Below are positions 50,845 to 62,800 of a DNA stretch of 64,000 nucleotides, in pieces. The translations under genes and the position numbers were made by a program. The notes below the pieces were generated by a model. It did no database searches. It was not told the origin of the DNA and saw nothing but the letters and a program-made list of their open reading frames with translations. Numbering within the stretch: position 1 is the first letter of the stretch; each line of letters starts with the position of its first letter. The stretch is from Hydractinia symbiolongicarpus. Its lineage: Eukaryota; Cnidaria; Hydrozoa; Anthoathecata; Hydractiniidae. The DNA is taken from the NCBI RefSeq assembly GCF_029227915.1, contig NC_079883.1, forward strand, positions 5,644,001 through 5,708,000, in the 5' to 3' direction.

Positions 50845-53800
50845 CTATTATAAGCGTATACACAGTTATATTTGTCCCTGATGTTAGAAAAACTGTAGAC
50901 TTGCATCTAATGCTGACATGTAATTGTCATTCATTTTACGACAAATAGACCTTTCCCGCATTTCCTAATTATACCACACTCAATTAAAAAGGTCAACACT
51001 AAAAATGATTCTTATCCCTAACTTCCATATTAAAAGGTAGAACAAATTAACTAATTTCGTACATGTTCGTGAAGTACCTCAATTCGGAGCTGAAAGTTAC
51101 GGTCAAACCCTTTATATAGCCGAGCTTTCTAAGAATAGACTCGTTTTCAAAATAACAATTTTCTGCGAATCTAAATAAAATCCAACCAGAATATTATATT
51201 GCTCGAAAAACCTAATTTTTGTGATGATAAATTAATATTCTATCTGAATATCCTTATTTGAAGAGCATAGAACCATTATAAAATGTTGGATGACCTCATA
51301 ATTATCATAACTTATGCAATTCGGGAAAGGTGTGTTGCTTGGGTGGCACGAAATAGATTTGTCTATATATCACAGCTTGCCTGTGTACAAAAGAACTAAA
51401 TACAATGTTTATTCCTTGCGTCGTAATCTTGCAATGTGTTTCAGAAAAAAAATTAAATTAAAGAGACGTCTTTGATGACATGTTAGAACAATTCATAATA
51501 ATCAAAGGGTCTGAGTAATTCTCAATATTGACAAACCCCTTCTTCACTATTATATCGTTTTTAGGAATGTTTATGTTACCGTCCCGCTTGGAATCAATTC
51601 TTAGTAACTTTAATACAGCATACGAAGAGATTTACCAATCCTCTCCAAACGAATAAAGATTTCGTGATAACATTTTAAAATGGCTGAAAAATTGTCATTG
51701 TTTCAATATTTTGGTGAGGGGTTGCAGAAGCAGATGAATCTTTTATAAAAACAATGAGTTTCATTAAAAATGCAAATTAAAATTATTTTTAAATTTGCGT
51801 ATTTAACATTCCTATCAATTGTTGAAATTAATTCAAAAAAAGTTTTCTCCAGGATCACAATAGCACATTAAAAATTATTAAAAAATTGTTGCCAGGCATC
51901 ATTTTTTGATCAATGTTTTAAAACAGCCTTGTGCCGACCTTACTCTTATTACAAAAAACAAACACAGGGAGGGCTATATCTGTAACACATATATCTCGAC
52001 CGGAGTATGGCTAAACAGTCTATGCAATTGAACTTTTACGACAAAATTTGCAAATGCAACTTGAATTGGCTTTGCTGACATGCAAGCTGGAGACGCATTT
52101 AGCCAAAAAAATAAAATACTAATAAAAATTCTACTTACGTTGAAAGGCTCTGAAAACATCAGCATCTTTTATAGCATATTGTGATAATTGGAACTAGAAG
52201 TAAATAAAAACATTGCCAAGAACCTATTTAGTGGAGCTTTGTGATTTCATTATTATTTCTTTGGTTCGCTAAAAAGTTTTAGACGTAAAATTGTTGGTAA
52301 ATTTTTTCAGATAGTTTTACAATCTAACTTGGTTTAAGGTTGTGACAAACTAAAAAATGGTTAACTTAATTCCTATCTTGCGCATCAGAGTACACTGGAC
52401 ACATATTTATTTGTAAAATATAATGCGTGTTACTCTTTGGAAATCTTGTTGTTAGCAAAATGTTACTTAGTCTGATTTTTGACTAGTATAACATGGCTTT
52501 GAATTTACACGTATTCAATTTGTTTTTTGCAATGTTGACTAGTTTACTGGTTTGGTTCGTACACTTATTACTATACTGTTGTCATAGTAATCCATGATTT
52601 TCAATGCACCCACTACGACGTATCGTCGACAAAAAAAATATTACCGTTCACACTTTTTTTAACATTATTAAATTTTAATGATACAGAAGGTATACTTTAC
52701 CTTGTTATCTAAGCTCTGGATTTGGTTGTTCTGCTGAGTTAGTCTGGTGGAAATTGTGTTTACCTGTGAATAATTCACTTTCTAGAACTCTGAAATTTTA
52801 AGACGTCAGATTGATGTACATTTAATAAAGCTAATATTCTTAGTTATGTAAAGGTGACTTTACGACTTAATGTTCTGAACCAAATTACGATAAAGTTTTG
52901 GAGTTTTCATGTAGGGATCTCAGTAGTGTATCCCTTTGTAATCCAATTGCACTTTGTAATCCAATTTTCTCGCACTTTGTAATCCCATCGCACTATGTAG
53001 CCTGTTTTCTTCTATTTGTAATCCCAAACCTGTCGCACTTTGTAAGTCTTTCATAACGCACCTTGTAATCCCCCGATCTGTCGCACTTTGTAGCCCCACA
53101 CTGTCACAGTTTGTAATCCCCGGTATTTTTAAGATAGAATATTCCTTATAGGTGAATATTCCTCTTGTATATTTCTGCGATTTTTTCTAAAACGATTTTT
53201 GTATTAAATAAAAAAAAAAACATATGATTTATTCTTTCCGACTAAACTGCATTAAGTTGTTGATAGTGCAACGCCTATTCTAGTAGTCACAATATTTCCG
53301 TAAATTTTAATACAAGAACAGAGCTACAAATGGATACACAGCGTTAGCACGAGGAAACCAATCATGATCCAGCTGATTTATTCCAAGAAGACAAAGTTAA
53401 TGAGTTTTTTTTATCGGCACATACACTTTCACCTTCATTCACAAGAATTTTTAAATACTTTTTTTCAGATTGATATGTTTATCGGGGATTACAAAGTGTG
53501 ACAGTGTGGGGCTACAAATTGCAATAGTGCGACAAAAAAGGGGTTACAAAGTAATCCACTACAATCTTTGCATTATACTGTTATCCTAGTAAAGTCGAAC
53601 AATACTTTCGCTGTTGGTTGCAATTAAAAAAACTGTTTTCTAAATGTTACAATGGTTCAAAATTAATGGAGTATTAGCAGAATCAACAGAAACAGAAGAA
53701 AACATCAAGTAAAATATTTTAACCTGTCCATTCAATCTACTTGTTACTGTTCCTTGTGTTGATAAACTAGTCTGTAAAGTGCTGACCTTAAAAGAATAAG

Positions 53801-56800
53801 AATAAAATGGTAATTAATATCTGCAAAGCTTTAGCAAAATGAGAGTTCTTCTTCTTGGTAATATATTAAAACGCGATTGCATAGAAGACCATTCAATCGA
53901 TCATGCAGAGAGATAGAAGAAATAGCAGAAGTGGGTAATAAAACTAAATCAGTTGTATTTTTGTCAGCTGGTATTTTTAACATAATTAATTTAATTTGCA
54001 TACCTGGTTGTTTAGCGATAAAGTGGTTTGTTCTTGTGACTGTATTCTTCTGTTAATATTGCTTGACTATTTGTAATAAGTGGGAAATTTTAATTTTGCT
54101 TTACATTAGTACACTAATTTCTTACATTGTAGCAGTTTCTTAATAAAGTCTTACCTGAGTGTTTATATAAGATGTAACATTCTCCAAAGTCGTAACACGA
54201 GAAGTAAAGTCATTTGTCTAAAAACCAGTACAAAATATAACCTTTTTCGGTTTTCCTGTTCCCTGATGATCTGTTATTGACGTAGTCGTCTGCAGTAATG
54301 CTCCACTAGGACATATTAACATTTAGACCCAGTTCACAGTTATAACGCCATTGTTTTTCAAATTGTTTTTATTTCTTAAAAAACCTTTTATTTTTACTAC
54401 AAATTATTACAGAGAAAGCATGTTTTAAACTCCGTGAAATATTCTTACATATTTTGATTGTTAGTTTTTACATATTATTCATTAAATGCAACAAAATTGT
54501 TACGAATCTGTTAAAAGTATTCAAGAAGAAAATCAAATATTAAAACGAACGCGTACCTGATTGGTCAATTACCCAGAGATATTCTCTGCTTAGCTACTTG
54601 TCTCCAATGAGACGTAAAGTTGCCTTACTTTATTAGCAAAACATGAAATTCAAAGCATGAACTATGTGATTTTTTTTATTTCCCGGAATTTCCCGCCATT
54701 GTTCTCTATAATGGTTGTATCTTTCAAACATATTTTCTATAGTTCTATTATATATGATTATATTGTTGTTGTCTTATCTTACATTAGATATCAATTGGTG
54801 CGTTTTATTGTTTCGCTGACAGTATCACTGACGTCATTACTGATATTAATCGAAAAAGAGACTTTAGGGAAAATTAAATGAATTATTAGCAGTTGGAAAT
54901 TAGTTCCTGTATCAGATAAAAGGCTAATGTAACGTTACATTATGAAATTTTGTATCAATATCAGTAATGCACATAATTAAGAAATATTTGACGTGACAGT
55001 TATAGCTAAAGAAGGAAATATAATAGTTCTAAAGTGTCCAAGAACCTCTTTGTAATAAATACGCATCATGAAAGAAGTCGCACGAAGTTCTCATTTTACA
55101 TTAAAATCGTCTTCTGTCAATGTTTACTTGAAGTTAATCCTCTTAGCTGAGGCTAGAGATGAGTAAGGGAAGCGACTGGTTTTCATTCCTAACATAAATT
55201 CACTTCCTTGCTCCACACTATACTCACCTCATTGGTCAATTGTTCGGTGATATTCTCCTGTTTATTTACTTTCTTTGTCAATAATATTGTCTAAACAATA
55301 CATATAATTATAGATGCTAAGAAGCAATGGAATGAATTTCAATAGACTGATTACGTTATATTTACCTGCACTTTGGTATTTGCTGCACTGTCTTCCAATT
55401 GATTAATTGTAAATGTCAAATTTTGAGCCTAAAGAATTTGACAAACATCTAATTACAATCGCGGAATGACATGAAGGTAGATTTTTAAAAAGATTGCTGA
55501 AAGGAACGGCAGTCTGAAAATTTGCTACTTTTGTACACGCGTATTTAACGACAGTGTTTAAAGTTGGCTAGTGACATTCTTTAGTATGCCCGAACAACAA
55601 CGTAATCAACGTCTGGAGTCACTAAGGTCCTGGAATTTAGAAAAAACGATTGTGCTGATGTTAGCAACAACTAACATTCTTTAAGAGCATTGGTTTTAAC
55701 CAAATAATCTAATATCTTAAGTTCTAAGTTCACTATAAACAGTGACAAGTGGAAAACTTCCAAGTACGCAACTGTAGTATAGAAATCACCGACGTAATAT
55801 TTTGAATGTCATGTGGTTATTAACAACAAAAAACACACACACGCACGCAGAAAAATCAAGTGAATAGTATTATTGCATGTTTACAAATATGCTTCATTTA
55901 CTTTGTTGCATCTTGAGCAACTAACCTCAAACAGAAAACACAGCCGTTCTAAGCTCATACATCAATATAAATAATAATAAATATAAAAATTCTCACCTTA
56001 TTGATCAGTCTTATAACAATGCTTTCCTGCTGGTAAATTCTTTGTCCTAATGTTATTGTCTAAATATTGAAGTGTAGATTCAGCCCGTCGGATATTTTTA
56101 AAGAGATTATTCGTTTGATCTTTTCGAAAAAAATTATAATCAGGGTTATTAAAGCGAAAACTGCATTATTTTTTTAACCCAAGTACTATTAATCGTTCAT
56201 CCCGTTTATGATAACAACATGGATTTTTAACCGATTAAGAGATGCTTGGGAATCGATATGTGTAGCAGTAGCCATTTTGAATGTCCTGGAATCTTTTTTT
56301 TCTTTTGAATAGTTTGTATTGTGGAAATATTTTTTCGATACTTTCACATGTTAGCACTAATAATTTAGCAACAAACGTAGATTTTCCTATGAAGCTAGCT
56401 GGCCTTATTATTTAGTTTGGTATAACAGCTTTTTATTCTACCCAGCCTAACTTTTCCAATTCCAATCAAAGTCAAAAAAAATTTTCGGTCACCCCTTTTG
56501 TCAAATGACAAATATTAAATATCCGGTGAAAGATTTATGGCATGTTTTTAAAAAAATAAAAATAAAAACCTAGCAAATTCATCATAAAAAATTAACTTTT
56601 TATAAACAGTCTAGGCAGTTCTAAAGTGTGTAAAATTTCTTCTATATTGACCTTTTAAGTGGTCCGTTCACTACACGCAATCCTTCGGAAATTGCGGGGA
56701 TTGAGCTTATTGCATCTTTTCGTAGCCCCGTTTTTGGTTAGCGGTCAAATTTTCTGTTACAACCTTTTAAAAATTTTGTGCTTCCTGTCACAAAACATTC

Positions 56801-59800
56801 AAACATAAAAAGATTTAGGAAACGAAAATTTAGGAAAATTTTACACGAAATAGACAGGAATAATAGCAACTTTAATTGATGGAGATATCAAAGTTTTTGT
56901 ATTTCCCGTGTCTTAAAGCTCGTTACTCTAAAATAAAATCGCTTTAATTAATCACATGATTTGTTGTAACCTTTTAAAAATGGAAACAGAAAGTTTTTTT
57001 AAATACAGAATACAGTTTTGGGGGATGTTTTCTATGTACCTTTAAAAAAGATTTAAGGAAATAAATTCGACTTTGCCTGTTACACACAGAAAGACAATAG
57101 TACCGACCTCTTACCAATATTCGCATTGTAAAGTCAAGTACCTTATTGTTTATGTTAGCAGTCACGTTTTCTCCATGGGTCAATCTTAATGAAATATGTT
57201 CAGTCTGAAAATTAAAAATAACATTTGCACAGCACATCTTATTTGAAGGTAAAAAGAATTTCTTTTAGGTTGATGTTTGTTATGGATTTCAAAATACCTT
57301 AATTTATCACATTCACCAATAGGATGTGCATTCTTCCAACCTTATATGATAACAAAACGTATGACATAAAATTTCTTTGTTCTACGCACCTCATTGGTTA
57401 GTTTTGCAGTGATATTTTCCTGTTTATTTACTCTTTCCCTCAGAAACCTTGCCTAAATAAGAGACATTATTTTAGATTTTAACAAGTAATTGAGTGGATT
57501 TTAATAGGCTTTTTACGTCATATTTACCTGTACTTTGGTATTTGCCACATTCTCTTCCAATTGATGTATTGCAAATGTTAAATTTTGTGCCTAGTGAAGA
57601 CAATTAGAGATATGTCCTGTATAACTTCTCAGCCTAAAAATGTGAAACAAATGAAAAAGAAAACTAGCGTACTTTTATAACTAGAATATTTCTGAGTGTA
57701 TCGGTTTTGTTGTTTTGTATTCCAATGCTTTGTTGCAAGCCAGCAGTCTAGATGAAATAATTACAGCATCATGATGACCACCTGCTCAAAGTAAGGGGAA
57801 TAAATAATTACCTTATTAATTAGTGTTATAGCAATGCTTTCCTGCTTGCTAATTCTGTTCCGTAACGTTTGTGTCTAAAATATTAAAGTACACATTCAGC
57901 TAGTTAGTTATTTATATTTTTCATATTTCTAAAGTTCAGTATATGTTATTGAATAAACGTGAGACTGAACGTCTTTTTTTGTTTACGTGAGAAAACATTT
58001 TAGTCAAAAACATTTTTCAACTAGAAAGATAATTTGTCAGAAAATTGCCTGCAAAATCTAAGAACAATGTTGCCCTTGTCTGAAAAGTCTAATACCATCC
58101 GCAAGATTTAAAAAAACTTACATTACAAGTCTCAATTAAAGTTAGGAAAAGTCATATTTCAGCACTCAATTACATGCCGGGCAAAATATATGACCAGTCA
58201 CAGATGCCGCAGCCACATTATGATCCCCTCCCGCCCTTCCTCCTGTGATTAACAGTAATAATGAAACAAAATCGATTTGTTAGTTTTAATCAAAAGATAG
58301 GAACAAAATTAAAAAAAGTAAAAATTGAACATTTTCTTGGTAGAAAATAAAAATAAAGCATACATTTCGTGTACATTAGTCAATCAAAATGCGAGAAAAA
58401 CTCTAACCATATTACAAAGTCAAGTACCTGATGGCTTAACTGAGCAGTCACATTTTCTTGATTGATCAATCTTGATGAAATATTTTCATTCTAAAAATTA
58501 AAAGTAAGATAACAGGAGAATGACATGAATATTCCGTAAAATAAATTCTTAGGCTTTACTTTACACATGCAATGGTTTTTAGGAGAATATTGTTTATCAC
58601 ATTCACCAATCAGAATAACATGTGTATTTTTTATCCTTTTGTGATGACAAAATGTATAATGTATATGCCTCATTGGTCAGTTGTTCAGTGATATTCTCCT
58701 GATAATTAACTTTTTCCCTCAAGAAGTTTGTCTATATAATAAACGTTATTTTAGATTTTACTAAGTGATTGAGTGGATTCTAACACACTTATTGTGTTGT
58801 ATTTACCTGCTCATTATAATTTGCCGCACTTTCTTTCAATTTATCAATTGCAAAGGATAAATTTTGTGTCTAAAAGCATAATTAGAAATATGTCCTGTAT
58901 AGCTTTTCAGCAGAAAAATTAAAAGAGAACAAAACATAAATCTAGCATACTTTTACATCTAGAATACTCCTAAGTATATTGGTTTCGTTGTTTTGTTTTT
59001 TAATGCTTTGTTGCCAGCCAGCAGTCTAAACATAATAATTATAACGCCATAGTGTCCTAATGAACATAGTTAAAATAAGCAGGTAAAATAATCGTGTGTT
59101 AAATAGTCGCGCTGTGTAGTCAAAAGAGAGTTTTTATATATTTGGCTATCTTATGCAACAAAGACAAATATGTAGTGTCAGAAATATAACAAACGTAAAA
59201 CAAATATAAAAATTCAGTGAGCCAAAAATTGTTAATTTGACGTTACAACCTGTTTAAGGTTGGCTGTATAAAGCTCTAAAGTAATGTGTCTTGTTTGATT
59301 GTAATGTTTTAAAAAGAATCAGAATATATATGTTAGATTTCACATCAATAATGTATAATAGAAAAGGGAAGAACAGTAAAATATTATTCATAAAATCAAA
59401 TAATACGCATCTCTTACCAATCATCGCATTATAAAGTCAATTACCTCATTACTTAACTGAGCAGTCACATTTTCTTGATGGATCAATCTTGATGAAATAT
59501 GTTTAGTCTAAAATTAAAAGTGAAATAACAGGAGAAGGGCATAAAATGTTACAAAAATATGAACTTTAAGGTTTCACGTTACAAATAGAATGGATTTTAA
59601 GAGAAAAATGTGTATTAATTTCACCAATTAGAATAGTATGTGTATTTAATATCGAAATATATGATGCAAAATATCTTCACACTACCTACCATATTGCTCA
59701 GTTGCTCAGTGATATTTTCTTGTTTACTGACTTTTTCCTTCAAAAAGTTTGCCTAAATAATAGACGCCATTAGACAATGTTAAAAAATAATTGACTGAGT

Positions 59801-62800
59801 TTCAATAAACATATTGCGTTATATTTACCTGCACTTTGATATTTTCCGCACTTTCTTCTAATTGATCTATGGAAATTGTTAAATTTCGTGCCTAAAAATA
59901 TAATTAGAGATATTAGATTAGAAATATTTTCAACGTTAAAGAATGAAATCGAAGAAAAAGTAGAACTGGCGTACTTTTACATTTAGAATACTCCTAAGTA
60001 TATCGGTGTTGTTGTTTTGTCTTTCAAGGCTTTGTTGCAAGCGTACAGTCTAGACACAATAATTATAACTACACAGTGTCCTGTCTGATGTTATTTAAGA
60101 ACGATAACTGTGCGTAATCACATATTAAAGTAATATAAAATTGTTCACCTTACTGATCAGCCTGTTAGCAATGCTTTCCTGCTGGCTAATTCTTTGTCGT
60201 AACGCTTTTGTCTAAAACATTCAAGAACAGAAGAAGCTGATCGGACATGTAAATTAGTATGTTAGCATTATGTCTTCTTTGGTTTAAGGTACATGATAGC
60301 AGTAATACGTAGAACAGATCCTCCTTTCACATTTTTATGCCAATATATCATTTAGGGAAACATTTCGTTGTAAAAAAATTCTCTGTTTTATTCAGAGCTT
60401 AGTCACCTATTTTTAATTATATTTTCAAAGTCAAATACCTTATTATTCAACTGTCCAGTAGCATTATCTTGATGGGCCAATATCGAAGATATATGTGCAG
60501 TCTAAACATTAAGAGTGAAATGTTTAGCTAAAAAAATAGAAATAATACTTAAACATAGATACAGGAAATTAACAAGTGATATAATCTGCAGGTAAATATT
60601 TTTCATCTGTTTTTAGAAATGAGATGTACCATATGGATTGAATACATTTAACAAACCTCATTGGTCAATTGGTCAGTGACATTCTCCTGTCCTTTTATTT
60701 TCTTCCGCAAGAAATTTGTCTAAATGAAAAACATTTTGGACTTTAACGAAAAATTAAGTTGATTAAAGTGTCATGCTTAAGTGGCAGTATTACAAAAGAT
60801 GCGTTCTTTAACATACTTCGTTTGTCAACATCCTAGTGATAGTCTTGTGCTTTGCAAAATCCATTGTCATTTCCTTTTCCTGCAAACAAAGAATTTGTTT
60901 AACAAAAACCCGGTCAGAAAAACCTTTGTAAAATGCAACTTATCGTTAAACATTACTGGATGGTGTCTTCTTAAAGTTACCTTAAAAGAATGGTCAGCTA
61001 TTTATCGTATCCCATAAACAATAACAGCTTAATCTAATCATCGTTGTAGGGCACAGTAATTATGATGTCATCAAATAAAATTACATACCTTCTTTTCCAA
61101 TGTTAAAGTCGTTAACTCTAGTAAATTAATTTTGTTTGTAATATTCCGAACCTAAATTACCAGTTAAAATTTTGACATTCTACCCTCATAACTGGAATCT
61201 TAAACGTAAGAACTAAAAATCTTTTTACCGCTCTAACTAACGACTTATTCTGTTTCTCCACTAGCTCGACAAAATATTCTTGCATTTTGGATGTCTGAGA
61301 TAAAAAAATAATACGTAGAGATTTTAAACTATTAAACTAATGAAATAATATAAAATAAAATATATGTGCGATATACCTTGTTCTTTATACTAAAAGTCAT
61401 TTTTTGATTCTCCTTTACTTGATTGAATATGTTTATTGAGCAATTAAAAGTAATAAACTAGCACAGGTACCACAGAAACGTTGCATTTGGTTAAAACTAG
61501 TGTGTTTTTACCTGATTAAACAATTCATCTGTTTCATTTTCTTGTGATAATACTCGTCTCAAAAGTTCATTTGCCTAAACAGAAAGTTGTGGTAAAATAT
61601 TTTGCATATATGGTGACATATGAAATGTTTAATTGTTACCTTGTTTTGAAGAAAAATCGTGGCATTTTCTTCTTGCAAAATCCTGTCCAATGTTAAATTT
61701 ACCTAGACATGGAAATCTTAGGTAACATTGTATTCCGCTTTGGCATTTGTGAGGAGAAAAACTTAATTCAAACATACCATATTATATAAAACCATGGTGC
61801 CGTTCTTCAAAGTATCTGTTTGGTTAGTAATATCATTCGACTAAAAATATACAGACGTTAATAATATGATTGTTTGGTAGTTATTAAAATTTGTGCAGAA
61901 TTTTTACCCAAAAAACAATCAAAACATGAAGGAATAAACAAAAATATGTTTATCCAGTGAGACTACCCTCAAGTGAAGGAAAAATGTAGGGAAATAAGTC
62001 GACTTATAAATAATTTGCTCTACCTGTAGGCCATATTCAGATGTATACTTACCATTTTCGTTATGTTCCGCGCTAAACTATATGCGTAAACCCTTTGTTT
62101 TTGTACCACCTCTTCCTAGTATCAAATGTGATATGATAATAATTTCAAGTCTACTCAGAAATTAGAAACGTGCAAGGATTTTCTTACAATTTTCTTTTGT
62201 CTGTGGATTGTACTTGATACGTTAGTCATCATAGAAATTATCTAAAAGATAGGAAAAGATATTTATTATTTAGGGAATCTAAAACGATAATAAAGAAATC
62301 GTGGCGTTGTGAAATTTATTGCATGTTTTATTTTAGGGTAAATTCAGGTTATATGCTTTGTTAAAATATTTGAGTTAAATGTCATATACCTGTCCTCTTA
62401 ACAATGTTGTCATATTTTGTTGCATTGTGAGGTCACTTGTAATATTCAACGTCTAAAGAAATACAAATCATGTGATTCAAATTGCAGTCTTAATGCATTT
62501 TCACAATCACCATTTAAATGTTCGAAAATTCAGAGAATCGACACTCACAACATGCTAATATTAGCATTCAATTTTTTTAAAGCAAATGTTTATTTTTTTA
62601 AAAAATGTGTAAAATTAAAAGCGAATGTGATAAAGCATTAAACTTAATGTCAGTTAAAAGCTTGCAGTAAAATTTTCCACATAAAGTCAGAAGATAATGC
62701 AATTTAAAATCTTTTTAGATCCTGCTAATTTAGAAATATCCAATGGATTTAGGACTGTACCCTCTTGTTCTGCCTTTGTTTGCACTTAAAAACACACTTT

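Noticed and set aside
56220-56275. Possible extra gene D exon (54 nt with ATG, AG and GT)
   Set aside because: In phase 0 it contains a stop; only another frame is open, and it does not follow the heptad pattern.
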